Notes: a model not told the origin generated them from the letters alone. Shown: positions 8,055 through 16,631, counted from the stretch's first letter. The stretch is DNA of 26,829 nt from DATEMK01 sp039914625 (GCA_039914625.1 JBDSOU010000175.1:1-26829); one strand, 5' to 3'. Made by a program: numbers and translations.

Positions 8055-8984
8055 AACTTCGGTTTTTTCTGTTACTTCATTCCACACTTTACTGATTCCT
8101 TCTTCAAGTGAAATGCGGTGTTGCCAACCGAGCTTATGAATTTTGGAAACATCCAGTAATTTACGGGGAGTGCCATCTGGTTTGGATGCATCAAAACGCA
8201 ATTCGCCTTTATAGCCGCTAGTTTTCATAACTAACAAAGCAAGGTCTTTAATAGAAATGTCTTCACCGGTTCCGATATTTACAAATTCTTTCTCATTATA
8301 ATTCAGCATTAAAAAATAACAGGCTTCAGCAAGATCATCCACATGGAGAAATTCACGTTTGGGTGAGCCGCTTCCCCATATTTCAACAGAAGTTGCGTTA
8401 TTATTTTTGGCTTCATAAAATTTCCGGATCAACGCAGGAAGCACGTGAGAGTTTTGCAAATCATAATTATCATTAGGGCCGTATAAATTAGTCGGCATTG
8501 CGGAAATAAAATTGCAGTTGTACTGAACGCGGAAAGCTTCGCACATTTTCAATCCTGCGATTTTTGCAATGGCATAAGGTTCATTTGTTTTTTCGAGCAA
8601 TCCTGTCAGGAGGTATTCTTCTTTAATAGGCTGCGGAGACATTTTGGGATAGATGCAGGAAGAACCAAGAAATAATAATTTTTTTACTCCTGTTTTATAA
8701 GATTCGTAAATGATATTGTTTTGAATAGCAAGGTTTTCATAAAGAAAATCGGCACGGTAAATATTGTTTGCCACAATGCCTCCCACTTTTGCAGCGGCAA
8801 GAAAAACATATGCGGGTTTTTCGTTTTGAAAAAATTCTTTAACAGCCTGCTGGTTACGCAGATCAAGTTCCTTTGATGTGCGGACAATGATGTTATTATA
8901 ACCTTCTGTTTTTAGCTTTCTTGCAATTGCAGAGCCAACCATTCCACGATGACCGGCTATGAAGATTTGTGAATTCTTTTCCAT
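8043..8984 (-). CDS. fcl: GDP-L-fucose synthase
   Basis: 313 aa extended short-chain dehydrogenase that epimerises and reduces GDP-4-keto-6-deoxymannose to GDP-L-fucose. It has the NADP-binding GHRGMVG (11-17), the SSC triplet (108-110) and the catalytic YAIAK (Tyr137, Lys141). It also has the family-typical LGSSCIYP, NLYGPNDNYD and PDGTPRKLLDVS. Length is normal. It is downstream of gmd on the same strand across a 93-nt gap filled by a heptamer repeat array, so co-transcription is likely but not certain. Together the two enzymes supply GDP-fucose for a surface glycan. Confidence 0.96.
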   Translation of the reverse strand: MEKNSQIFIAGHRGMVGSAIARKLKTEGYNNIIVRTSKELDLRNQQAVKEFFQNEKPAYVFLAAAKVGGIVANNIYRADFLYENLAIQNNIIYESYKTGVKKLLFLGSSCIYPKMSPQPIKEEYLLTGLLEKTNEPYAIAKIAGLKMCEAFRVQYNCNFISAMPTNLYGPNDNYDLQNSHVLPALIRKFYEAKNNNATSVEIWGSGSPKREFLHVDDLAEACYFLMLNYNEKEFVNIGTGEDISIKDLALLVMKTSGYKGELRFDASKPDGTPRKLLDVSKIHKLGWQHRISLEEGISKVWNEVTEKTEVFSS

Positions 8985-9013
8985 GTGTATTTTTATAAAA
9001 AAAAATATCTATA

Positions 9014-9076
9014 TCCAATGATCAATTTCCTATGTGCAATTTGAACATTGAAAATTGAACATTAAACATTAACCCT
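9014..9076. repeat. Heptamer tandem repeat array between gmd and fcl (TGAACAT type)
   Basis: Nine consecutive 7-nt units in one phase: TCCAATG, ATCAATT, TCCTATG, TGCAATT, TGAACAT, TGAAAAT, TGAACAT, TAAACAT, TAACCCT. It fills most of the 93-nt gap between the two GDP-fucose genes and abuts the gmd stop. The middle units are near identical; the edges have decayed. Confidence 0.7.
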
Positions 9077-9077
9077 A

Positions 9078-10193
9078 TTATGCTTCCCGGTAATTAAAAA
9101 TATGATGTCCGCCTTCTTTCAGGTATTTTTCTTTACTGAACAATTTAAGATCGGCAACAACCATTTCCTTAATGATTGAATTAAGATCATGTTTTGGCTT
9201 CCATCCGAGTTTTGTTTTTGCTTTCGTGGGGTCACCAATCAATAAATCAACTTCTGCCGGACGATAATATGCTTTGTCTATCATCACTATTTTTTTTCCG
9301 ATTTCAACCTGGTATTCAGGATCGTTGCATTTTTTTACAACCCCCTTTTCATTTTCATCTTTGCCGTTGAATTCCACTTCAATTCCCACTTCATTAAATG
9401 CTTTGATGATGAAATCACGCACTGATGTGGTGACTCCTGTGGCAATAACAAAATCTTCCGGCTTGTCCTGCTGAAGCATCAGATACATAGCTTCAACATA
9501 ATCCTGTGCGTGACCCCAATCGCGTTTGGCATCAATGTTTCCCATAAAAAGGTTTTCCTGCAAGCCTAAAGCAATCCGGGATACGGCACGCGTAACTTTC
9601 CGTGTTACAAATGTTTCTCCTCTTAACGGTGACTCATGATTGAATAGAATTCCGTTAACTGCAAACATATTATATGCTTCCCTGTAATTAATCGTAATCC
9701 AGTAAGCATAAAGTTTTGCAACAGCATAAGGGGAACGCGGATAAAAAGGGGTGGATTCTTTTTGCGGAATTTCCTGGACCAGTCCATACAGTTCGGAAGA
9801 CGCAGCCTGATAAATTCTGCATTTTTCAGTAAGACCAAGCATCCTTACAGCTTCAAGAACTCGCAGCGTTCCTAGTCCATCTGCGTTGGCAGTATATTCA
9901 GGAGTATTAAAACTGACCTTGACGTGTGACATGGCGCCAAGATTATAAATTTCATCAGGTTGAACCTGTTGAATAATGCTGATGATGTTGGCTGAGTCGG
10001 TAAGATCACCGTAATGCAATCTGAGCTTTACATCTTGTTCATGCATGTCATGATAAAGGTGATCAATGCGTTCAGTATTAAAAAGAGAGGATCTTCTTTT
10101 TACTCCGTGCACCATGTATCCTTTTTGGAGCAACAGTTCAGCAAGATAAGCCCCGTCCTGCCCGGTAATTCCAGTGATAAGCGCTGTTTTCAT
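9078..10193 (-). CDS. gmd: GDP-mannose 4,6-dehydratase
   Basis: 371 aa. Converts GDP-D-mannose to GDP-4-keto-6-deoxy-D-mannose, the substrate for the fcl product. It has the nucleotide-binding TGITGQDG (7-14), SSELYG (132-137) and catalytic YAVAK (Tyr156, Lys160). It also has the Gmd hallmarks GVKRRSS, NLGAMSHVKVSF and LFNHESPLRGETFVTRK. Full length for the family. Heptamer repeat arrays lie immediately on both sides (9014-9076 and 10208-10254). No TAnnTTTG box was found upstream on its strand. Divergent from the wzc-like gene across 339 bp. Confidence 0.97.
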   Translation of the reverse strand: MKTALITGITGQDGAYLAELLLQKGYMVHGVKRRSSLFNTERIDHLYHDMHEQDVKLRLHYGDLTDSANIISIIQQVQPDEIYNLGAMSHVKVSFNTPEYTANADGLGTLRVLEAVRMLGLTEKCRIYQAASSELYGLVQEIPQKESTPFYPRSPYAVAKLYAYWITINYREAYNMFAVNGILFNHESPLRGETFVTRKVTRAVSRIALGLQENLFMGNIDAKRDWGHAQDYVEAMYLMLQQDKPEDFVIATGVTTSVRDFIIKAFNEVGIEVEFNGKDENEKGVVKKCNDPEYQVEIGKKIVMIDKAYYRPAEVDLLIGDPTKAKTKLGWKPKHDLNSIIKEMVVADLKLFSKEKYLKEGGHHIFNYREA

Positions 10194-10207
10194 ATTTTAA
10201 TATTGGT

Positions 10208-10254
10208 AATTAGAAATTAGAAGTAAGAAGTGGGAAATTAGAAATTGACAATTG
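10208..10254. repeat. Heptamer tandem repeat array upstream of gmd (AATTAGA type)
   Basis: Units in strict 7-nt phase: AATTAGA, AATTAGA, AGTAAGA, AGTGGGA, AATTAGA, AATTGAC, then partial AATTG. It starts 15 nt upstream of the gmd start codon, so it lies in the gmd leader or promoter region. Confidence 0.75.
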
Positions 10255-10418
10255 TTTCTTCTTTGAAGAATGATCTCTGGTATCTGATGCTTAAAGTTAA
10301 CGTATCGCTCATAAACAATAAATTTAACGCCATTCAGTTCAATTAGTTACGATTTTATATTAACTTATTTCTGTTTGAAAATCGTGGTTCAGCGAAAATA
10401 GTGTGACTGAATTAATTC

Positions 10419-10426
10419 TATTTTTG
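10419..10426 (+). promoter_or_regulatory. Candidate -7 box for wzc-flippase operon (TATTTTTG)
   Basis: Matches TAnnTTTG. No TTG is present at the usual -33 distance (GTG at 10401 is closest). It predicts a leader of about 100 nt before the wzc-like ATG. Confidence 0.4.
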
Positions 10427-10532
10427 TGCAAAATAACTATAAAATTTCTTTTCCCCGTTTCATAAATTTATTTTATAAGAAAACAAATTTCATACTTTGG
10501 AGTATAACAAATTTTAAAGCTGCAAAAACAAC

Positions 10533-12836
10533 ATGAAACCTGTCGGAAACGAAAATACTATTCTTGATCAGAAAGATGTTAAGAAAACGCTTATCAAAAT
10601 TTTTAAGAATTGGTATTGGATTGTATTATTTCTAAGTATTTCAATTGGCGCATCTGTACTTTATTTGAAAAGAGCTACAAAAATATACGGGGCGAATGCA
10701 CGAATTTTAGTAAAACCGCAGAAAAATGCTTTTAAAGATGCATTGAGCGAATCCATGCCCGAATCGCCAAGAAAAGAAGATGTTGAAAATGAAATTGAGG
10801 TGCTCAAGTCGAACCGTCTCATTGATGAAACAATCACAAAATTAGACCTTGATGTTTCCTATTATATTAAAGGTGTGCTGACACATGGTGAAATTTATTA
10901 TTACATACCGTTTACTGTTGTGGATGCTAAAATGCTGGACGAAACTTTTTACGGAGCGCCCTTTTTCGTTAAAATAATCAATAAAGACCTTTTTGAAATT
11001 AGTGTTGAGAATGGTGATTATTCTTTTACGAAAACGTATCATTTTGGCGATCCTGTAGTAAATTCTAAATTTTCATTGGTAGTAAACGGGGTTACAGATC
11101 AAATCAGCCGGAATCCAAAGCTGGGGGAAATTAAATTCTATTTCCAGGTGAATAATCACAGTTACCTGATTCACAAATACCAGAGTGCGCTGCAAATGGC
11201 AAAGGATGAATATGCCTCTGTAATTGATATTAATATTGAAGACGAAGTTCCTGCGAGAGCTATTGCGTTTCTAGATACCCTCACACGACTTTATATTGAT
11301 TATTCCATAGCCGTTTCAAAAGAAATAAACTCCAACACGATTAAATTTATTGATGATCAACTGCAGGATGTGGAGGGTATATTGAACGGAGTAGAATCCA
11401 ACCTTGAAAAATACCAAGTGCAGACCGGAACGGTGAACACCGGGGAACAGGGCAGCATGTACCTTCAACAAAAAGCAGAAACTGAAGCAGAGCTTTCAAA
11501 GCTCACAGCCAAAATTTCGTCCGTAAATTACCTGTATGAAAATCTTACTGCAGGAGGAGATGTAACAACAGTTGCCCCTGCCCTGCTTGCTGACCAGGAT
11601 GATCCATCATTGAGCAGCTCCTTCGCTGAACTGTCAAACCTGTACCAGAAAAAAACAAACCTGCTTTTCAGCAATACTCCCAACAGCCCTGTTGTAAAAG
11701 AATTGGATGAGCAGATCGCAAACTCCAAACAACGGGTTATCCAGCTTGTGCTCAACCTGAGAAGATCGCTCGCTGTAAAATATAACAGCTTGTCTTCCCA
11801 ACTTGGCACCTATCAATCGCGCATCAGCAACATGCCTTCAACAATGAAAGGCTTAGTTAATATTAACAGGAAGGTGGAGGTCAACGAAAAAATTTATTTA
11901 TTTCTGCTCGAAACACGCGCACAAACTGTGATAGCCCGCGCAACTATAGTTCCTGATAAATTCGTATTAAATTCCGCAGTTTCCACCGGCTTAAAAAGCC
12001 CTATAGGTACAAAAATTTTAGCGATGGGATTCGGCATAGGGTTAGCGCTTTCATTCTTGTTGATCTTCTTAAAAGGAATTTTTTATAATTATATTCAGAA
12101 TAAAGATGACCTTGCTGAACTTACCACGCTTCCTATCATAGGGGTGATCGGACAAAGCAAAGAAGCAAAAGAAAGTTATCTTGTGGTGGACAAAAACCCG
12201 CAGTCGCTGACAGCGGAGTCATTTAGGGTTATCCGTACAAATCTTGCCTATTTTGCTCCAAAATCGGCAAGCAAAGTTTTGCTTGTTACGTCATCAATGG
12301 CAAATGAAGGAAAAACTTTTTGTGCAATAAACACAGCCACCATTTTAGCAAAAGCAAAAAAGCCTGTGGTGCTCATTGATCTTGATCTCCATAAGCCCAA
12401 GCAGGCAAATGCCTTTAATCTGAAGAATGATATTGGCGTTACTTCCTATCTTGTAGGTAAAGCTTCGCTGAATGACATTATCCTGGATACCCCGGTAGAA
12501 AATCTGAAAGTGATACTTACCGGTCCGCGCACGCCCAATGCATCCGAGCTGATCCTGGATCCGATGGTGGAGCAAATGATTATCGAATTAAAATCGCGTT
12601 TTGAATATATAATTCTTGATACACCGCCCGTAGGGCTTTTATCGGATGCACTTGTCATGATGAAATATTCTGACCTTAATCTTTATGTGCTTAAAGCAAA
12701 TTATTCTAAAAAAGATTTTGTGGACATCGCTCACCAGATCATGGAGAAAAATAATATTAAGAGCATGAGCTTTATCCTGAACAGCGTAAATGCAAAAAAT
12801 ATTCCTGCTGGATACGGAGGAGGATATTATAAATAG
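10533..12836 (+). CDS. Wzc-like polysaccharide co-polymerase / tyrosine autokinase (BY-kinase)
   Basis: 767 aa inner-membrane protein. A Wzz-type chain-length domain has TM1 at about 28-45, a long periplasmic region with coiled coils, and TM2 at about 490-512. The cytoplasmic BY-kinase domain follows, with Walker A SSMANEGKT (587-595), Walker A' VLIDLDLHKP (Asp616/Asp618) and Walker B ILDTPP (Asp696). The C-terminal tail is short, with only three tyrosines (761, 765, 766), fewer than in enterobacterial Wzc. It controls export or polymerisation of capsule or exopolysaccharide together with an outer-membrane Wza-like partner, not present here. The ABC flippase gene starts 2 nt after its stop, so they form an operon. 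Confidence 0.93.
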   Translation: MKPVGNENTILDQKDVKKTLIKIFKNWYWIVLFLSISIGASVLYLKRATKIYGANARILVKPQKNAFKDALSESMPESPRKEDVENEIEVLKSNRLIDETITKLDLDVSYYIKGVLTHGEIYYYIPFTVVDAKMLDETFYGAPFFVKIINKDLFEISVENGDYSFTKTYHFGDPVVNSKFSLVVNGVTDQISRNPKLGEIKFYFQVNNHSYLIHKYQSALQMAKDEYASVIDINIEDEVPARAIAFLDTLTRLYIDYSIAVSKEINSNTIKFIDDQLQDVEGILNGVESNLEKYQVQTGTVNTGEQGSMYLQQKAETEAELSKLTAKISSVNYLYENLTAGGDVTTVAPALLADQDDPSLSSSFAELSNLYQKKTNLLFSNTPNSPVVKELDEQIANSKQRVIQLVLNLRRSLAVKYNSLSSQLGTYQSRISNMPSTMKGLVNINRKVEVNEKIYLFLLETRAQTVIARATIVPDKFVLNSAVSTGLKSPIGTKILAMGFGIGLALSFLLIFLKGIFYNYIQNKDDLAELTTLPIIGVIGQSKEAKESYLVVDKNPQSLTAESFRVIRTNLAYFAPKSASKVLLVTSSMANEGKTFCAINTATILAKAKKPVVLIDLDLHKPKQANAFNLKNDIGVTSYLVGKASLNDIILDTPVENLKVILTGPRTPNASELILDPMVEQMIIELKSRFEYIILDTPPVGLLSDALVMMKYSDLNLYVLKANYSKKDFVDIAHQIMEKNNIKSMSFILNSVNAKNIPAGYGGGYYK

Positions 12837-12838
12837 TA

Positions 12839-14632
12839 ATGAAAGGATTTTTTTCGACCAACCGGGGCGCAAGCATACGGAATGCAATCAGAAGCATAAA
12901 AGATCACGTCAGTGCCGCTCAAAAAAAGAGACTGATGTGGCTGTGGCTGCTGATTTTAATTTCTGCGATCCTTGATGTTTTCGGACTGGCAATTATGCTG
13001 CCCATTATAACAGCAGCCACAAAGCCTGAATTAATTCACACCAGCATGTTTCTGAAGCCGCTCTTTGATAACATGCATTTTCAGAGCGACAATAATTTTC
13101 TTTTGTTTCTTATTTTTTCCCTGCTTGCTTTTTTTGTTTTCAAAAGCGCTTTCGGATTATTTGTGAATTATGTGCAGATAAGGTTATCTTCTGAAATTGC
13201 AATGCATCTTTCAAAGAATCAGTTTTCAAAATTCTTTTCATTAAACTTCAGTGATTTTCAAAATTTGAAAACAGCGGATATGACAAAAGATATTGTGGCA
13301 AATCCCAATTCGTATGTTCAATTTATTGTGTTCTCATTAATTACTTTAGGCTCCGAACTGTTGATTGTATTTTTTATTGTAACAGGAATTGCCATTGCCA
13401 ACATTCAACTGTTTGTTTTTATTGTTGCAACGGTAGGTCCTGCAACGTTGCTCGTTACCACAGTCATCAGGAGAAAAAGCGGTGAGATCGGAGCCGGCAT
13501 TGATACAAATTTTCCAAAAGCAATGGGCGAAGTTAACCAGGCTCTCAACGGATACATTGACATAAAGCTGGCGGACAAAGAAAATTTTTACCGGGGTAAA
13601 TATTTGCATTACCAAGGCAAGTTTCAGTGGTACATGATGAAATACTATTTCATGAACCAGGTTCCTTTCCGCACCAATGAGGTAGTTGCGGTTCTTGGTG
13701 TTGTAGTGATTTTTTTTTACGCGCTTTTCCTGAATGACGGCAACCAGGAAATAATTTCACTCATCGGTTTATTTGCGGCAGCATCTTACCGCCTCATGCC
13801 TTCTATGAACCGCATCGTAAATATGATGAACTTTTTAAATGTAAACCAGGTTGCCATTCATAACCTCAATCATTTTATGGATCATTTCCGTACGCATCAA
13901 AAGGAAGAACTCCTTGATACAGAAATTTCCTTTGTAAAAGAAATCACGTTTAAAAATATTTCCTTCCGCTTTCCTGATTCAGATAAATCCATTATTAATA
14001 ATCTTACGTTCACTGTTAAAAAAGGAGAAAAGCTCGGTTTTGTAGGATCTTCAGGCTCAGGCAAAACTACGCTGATGAATATTCTCCTGAGGTTTTATAT
14101 CGAAAATTCAGGAGATGTTTTAGCTGATGGTGTAAAGCTGACAAATGACAATATGAAAAGCTGGAGAAAAAAAATCGGCTATGTGAAGCAGGATATTTTC
14201 CTGATTGATGGAACTATCAGGGAAAACATTGGTTTCGGAGAGGATGAAATTGATGAAGCACGTTTGCAGAAAGCAATTAAACAGGCTTCGCTTGAAAAAT
14301 TTGTGCAGTCATTGCCTGAAGGGCTGAATACACTTATCGGTGAACGCGGTTCGCGCCTGTCGGGTGGACAAAAACAACGTATCGGAATAGCACGATCGCT
14401 TTACCGCAACGCAGAAATTCTCATTTTTGACGAGGCCACCAGTGCATTGGATAATGCAACAGAGCAGGAAGTAACTGAATCTATTGACTCCCTTTCGGAA
14501 ACTAATAAAACAATTTTTATTATTGCACATAGAATAACCACTTTAAAAAACTGCGACAAAATTTTTGAATTGAAGAATGGTGAAATTTCAGGCATGTATA
14601 AATATCAGGAATTGGTGGAGAAGGTTTTTTAA
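12839..14632 (+). CDS. ABC transporter, fused permease-ATPase (PglK/MsbA-like flippase)
   Basis: 597 aa half-transporter. The N-terminal six-helix membrane domain begins with an FGLAIMLPII helix reminiscent of PglK-like lipid-linked oligosaccharide flippases. The nucleotide-binding domain has Walker A GSSGSGKT (403-410), a Q-loop in GYVKQDIF, signature LSGGQ (507-511), Walker B ILIFDE (Asp531/Glu532) and the switch His in IIAHR. It acts as a homodimer. Placement 2 nt after the wzc-like gene suggests it flips a lipid-linked glycan for the surface polymer, in place of a Wzx flippase. MsbA-type lipid A export is an alternative. The family call is secure; the cargo is not. Confidence 0.92.
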   Translation: MKGFFSTNRGASIRNAIRSIKDHVSAAQKKRLMWLWLLILISAILDVFGLAIMLPIITAATKPELIHTSMFLKPLFDNMHFQSDNNFLLFLIFSLLAFFVFKSAFGLFVNYVQIRLSSEIAMHLSKNQFSKFFSLNFSDFQNLKTADMTKDIVANPNSYVQFIVFSLITLGSELLIVFFIVTGIAIANIQLFVFIVATVGPATLLVTTVIRRKSGEIGAGIDTNFPKAMGEVNQALNGYIDIKLADKENFYRGKYLHYQGKFQWYMMKYYFMNQVPFRTNEVVAVLGVVVIFFYALFLNDGNQEIISLIGLFAAASYRLMPSMNRIVNMMNFLNVNQVAIHNLNHFMDHFRTHQKEELLDTEISFVKEITFKNISFRFPDSDKSIINNLTFTVKKGEKLGFVGSSGSGKTTLMNILLRFYIENSGDVLADGVKLTNDNMKSWRKKIGYVKQDIFLIDGTIRENIGFGEDEIDEARLQKAIKQASLEKFVQSLPEGLNTLIGERGSRLSGGQKQRIGIARSLYRNAEILIFDEATSALDNATEQEVTESIDSLSETNKTIFIIAHRITTLKNCDKIFELKNGEISGMYKYQELVEKVF

Positions 14633-14647
14633 ACATGGCAATGGTGA

Positions 14648-14692
14648 TGGAAGTTGGAAAAATGGAGATTGATAATTGATAATTGATAATTA
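14648..14692. repeat. Heptamer tandem repeat array before toroid gene (TTGATAA type)
   Basis: Units TGGAAGT, TGGAAAA, ATGGAGA, then three perfect TTGATAA copies and a partial one, ending at the ATG at 14693. It occupies most of the 60-nt gap after the ABC transporter stop and would form the ribosome-binding region of the next gene. Confidence 0.75.
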
Positions 14693-15844
14693 ATGCTTTT
14701 TCCCATGGGCTGGTTCAATAAAGTTTTTGAAGAGATTAACCTCCGGTTTTTTAACTATTCATCCAATTCAATTCAGCAGCAATTGAGCAATGAGCAGCTG
14801 ATTGAAAATGCGCTGGGCTGGTTTCGCCACTCTGCTTACGAGAACTGTTATGCTTCAAAATATTCCATGCTGTGGAATAAATATTTTTCACCGTTGCCTG
14901 AATCGGCTGCGGGATGGATTACTACTTTGATTAAGATTAAAAAAAAATACCCGCACCTGTACTCTAAAACATTCGGGGAGACGTCACCGGAAAAACATAT
15001 AGCGGACTGGCTGCTGACTGTTCAACGGCCTGACGGCACTTTTGCTTCTTCTTATGACAATGTGGCTGATCAGCCTCCGGCAGTATTTGCAAACGGATGC
15101 GTGATTTCGGGCCTGATTGCGCTGTATACTGAACATAAGGATGAAAAGATTCTTGCGGCTATTTTAAAAAGCGCAGAGTGGCTGCTGACAATGCAGCAGC
15201 CTGACGGAAGCTGGCGGCATTATACATTTAATGTGCCTCATGCAAATACGATGACGGCTTATGCACTCATCCGCTCAGGTGAACTTTTAAATAATGAACG
15301 ATTTATAAATGCCGGGAAAAATAAAATTTTTTATACGCTGCGTCATCAAAATGAAAACGGATCTTTTACAGAAACAACTTCTGTTCAGCCCACCCGTCCG
15401 AAAACAATTTATCATTACAGCGACATTATCGCTTATACGCTAACAGGCATGTTACTTTCAGCAGCTATACTGAAAGACGAGCGGCTAACCGGGGCTGTGA
15501 TAAAAGGGTATGATGCTCTTTTTAATCTTTTAGGAAGCGATGGATATTTGCCGGGTGAAATTAATGATGAGTTTAAGACTACGGTGAATTATTGCTGCCT
15601 ACCGGGAAATTGCCTGTTGAGCAGTACGGGTATGCTCCTTTATAAAAAAACGGGAAACGAAATTTATAAAAATGCTGCTGAAAAGCTGATTGACTACGTA
15701 AAAGAGAAACAATTGCGTTCAAAACATAGTTATCTTGAAGGAGGGATTCCTGCATCGTGGCCCATAAGCGGCAAGTATTTTCCTTATGAAATTAATTCAA
15801 CCGGGGAGCGGCTTTTTGTGGAGGCGTTGATGGAGTTGGGTTGA
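14693..15844 (+). CDS. Alpha/alpha-toroid protein with QW-like motifs, polysaccharide locus
   Basis: 383 aa, no signal peptide or membrane helix. Three motifs of the form Q-x-x-x-G-x-[FW] recur: QRPDGTF (111-117), QQPDGSW (168-174) and QNENGSF (219-225), each after a helix such as EWLLTM. They resemble the QW repeats of squalene-cyclase/prenyltransferase toroids and related six-hairpin glycan enzymes. A conserved-looking stretch YCCLPGNCLLSSTG follows. It is last in the wzc-flippase run, so a role in making, modifying or trimming the glycan is inferred; VpsJ-like capsule proteins are a possible family. The start could also be ATG 14705 (MGWFNK), since the first ATG touches a repeat array. Function unknown. 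Confidence 0.72.
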   Translation: MLFPMGWFNKVFEEINLRFFNYSSNSIQQQLSNEQLIENALGWFRHSAYENCYASKYSMLWNKYFSPLPESAAGWITTLIKIKKKYPHLYSKTFGETSPEKHIADWLLTVQRPDGTFASSYDNVADQPPAVFANGCVISGLIALYTEHKDEKILAAILKSAEWLLTMQQPDGSWRHYTFNVPHANTMTAYALIRSGELLNNERFINAGKNKIFYTLRHQNENGSFTETTSVQPTRPKTIYHYSDIIAYTLTGMLLSAAILKDERLTGAVIKGYDALFNLLGSDGYLPGEINDEFKTTVNYCCLPGNCLLSSTGMLLYKKTGNEIYKNAAEKLIDYVKEKQLRSKHSYLEGGIPASWPISGKYFPYEINSTGERLFVEALMELG

Positions 15845-15873
15845 GAAATTTAAAATTATGAATTATTTTCCTG

Positions 15874-15894
15874 ATGCAGGTATTTCTCCTGCAT
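15874..15894 (+). terminator. Hairpin after the polysaccharide operon
   Basis: Perfect 7-bp stem ATGCAGG / CCTGCAT with loop TATTTCT, 30 nt after the toroid gene stop. Only GTTTC follows, so a classical U-tract is missing. Weak terminator candidate. Confidence 0.4.
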
Positions 15895-15989
15895 GTTTCA
15901 CAATCAGGTTAATTCATTAATGCTAAGAAATAAATATAATCATCATCCCGTTCAAATAAATTTTCTTTTCATGCAGCGTGGTTGAAAAT

Positions 15990-16196
15990 ATGGAAAAACC
16001 TGATTTGGTTGTAAAGGAATATTTTCTTCGGACATGGTTCGAAGATAAAAAATATCTTTATTTCAGAGTGGTAGCGTTAAACCCGGCAGGAGAAAAACTA
16101 CCTTTCGGGATGCGGGTTTCCGTGGCTATAAGGGAATTAAAAAGTTCCACCAAAACTCTGATTTGCCAAAGAAAAACTCAGAAAAAAAGCCATTAA
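15990..16196 (+). CDS. Possible small hypothetical protein, doubtful
   Basis: 68 aa from ATG 15990, or 72 aa from GTG 15978. The first half (EYFLRTWFEDKKYLYFRVV) looks protein-like. The second half turns Lys/Ser/Thr-rich and reads like random AT-rich sequence, so it may be a degraded remnant or spurious. No family recognised and no clear promoter. It is the only plausible coding stretch in the 787-bp gap between the toroid gene and the T9SS gene. Confidence 0.22.
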   Translation: MEKPDLVVKEYFLRTWFEDKKYLYFRVVALNPAGEKLPFGMRVSVAIRELKSSTKTLICQRKTQKKSH

Positions 16197-16556
16197 CAAA
16201 ACAAGAAAAAAAGAGAGCCGTCACATAAACAGTAAAAGAGTGCGGGTAGAAAATGTGATAAGAAAGGTAAAAATATTTTGAGTGATGGCAGAAAAAATAT
16301 AAAAATAAAAGAATGCGTTTTACCCTAAGATTAAACTTGATTGCTGGAATTATTAATATGAAGTATAAAAGGTAGAAAAGCGAAAACAAACGAAAATTAA
16401 GTTCCGGCAGGGTTTGGGTATTAAGTGGCGGAAATAATTGAGGAAGCGCCAGGGACAAAATAAAAGGAATTCTAAAATACATTCCCTTATCTACAGTGCT
16501 AAAATTTATTAAAAAAATCAGAAGGCGAGCTTTAGAAAGAAAAGGCAGTAAAAGGG
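16197..16556. other. 360-bp purine-rich gene-free stretch
   Basis: Very A-rich on the plus strand. A 118-aa minus-strand frame (16126-16482) consists mostly of Phe, Leu, Tyr and Ile, as expected from such composition, and is not believed. No RNA gene, repeat array or mobile element is seen. Confidence 0.5.
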
Positions 16557-16607
16557 AAGAACGATAAAGCTTCAGAACAAAAAATATTCTGATACTTTAT
16601 CGTTCTT
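16557..16607 (-). terminator. Long hairpin terminator of the T9SS protein gene
   Basis: Two 21-nt arms (16557-16577 and 16587-16607) pair with only two mismatches around a 9-nt A-rich loop. It begins 24 nt after the stop of the minus-strand gene. A short T-tract (TTTT) follows on the plus strand and CCCTTTT on the minus strand, so it may also stop plus-strand readthrough. Confidence 0.75.
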
Positions 16608-16631
16608 TTCCGGCAGGGATGTATTAAATGA

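Larger units (their letters stand above)
10194..10532. other. 339-bp divergent intergenic region, gmd / wzc-like
   Basis: Contains a heptamer array next to gmd, a TATTTTTG box at 10419-10426 pointing to the wzc-like gene, and a small hairpin (ATACT-TTGG-AGTAT, 10492-10505) 27 nt before the wzc ATG. No convincing ORF or RNA gene is seen. Confidence 0.6.

Noticed and set aside
9014..10254. Repeat arrays as CRISPR
   Set aside because: Units are 7 nt, degenerate and contiguous with no spacers; no cas genes.
10492..10505. TACTTTG as a -7 box for wzc
   Set aside because: One base too short for TAnnTTTG and part of a small hairpin; the box at 10419 is an exact match.
10430..10532. Riboswitch in the wzc leader
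   Set aside because: Only a 5-bp hairpin is seen and the leader is AT-rich without conserved riboswitch motifs.
16126..16482. 118-aa minus-strand frame in the gene-poor gap
   Set aside because: Composition is Phe/Leu/Tyr/Ile as expected from the complement of an A-rich stretch; no motif, signal peptide pattern or start context.
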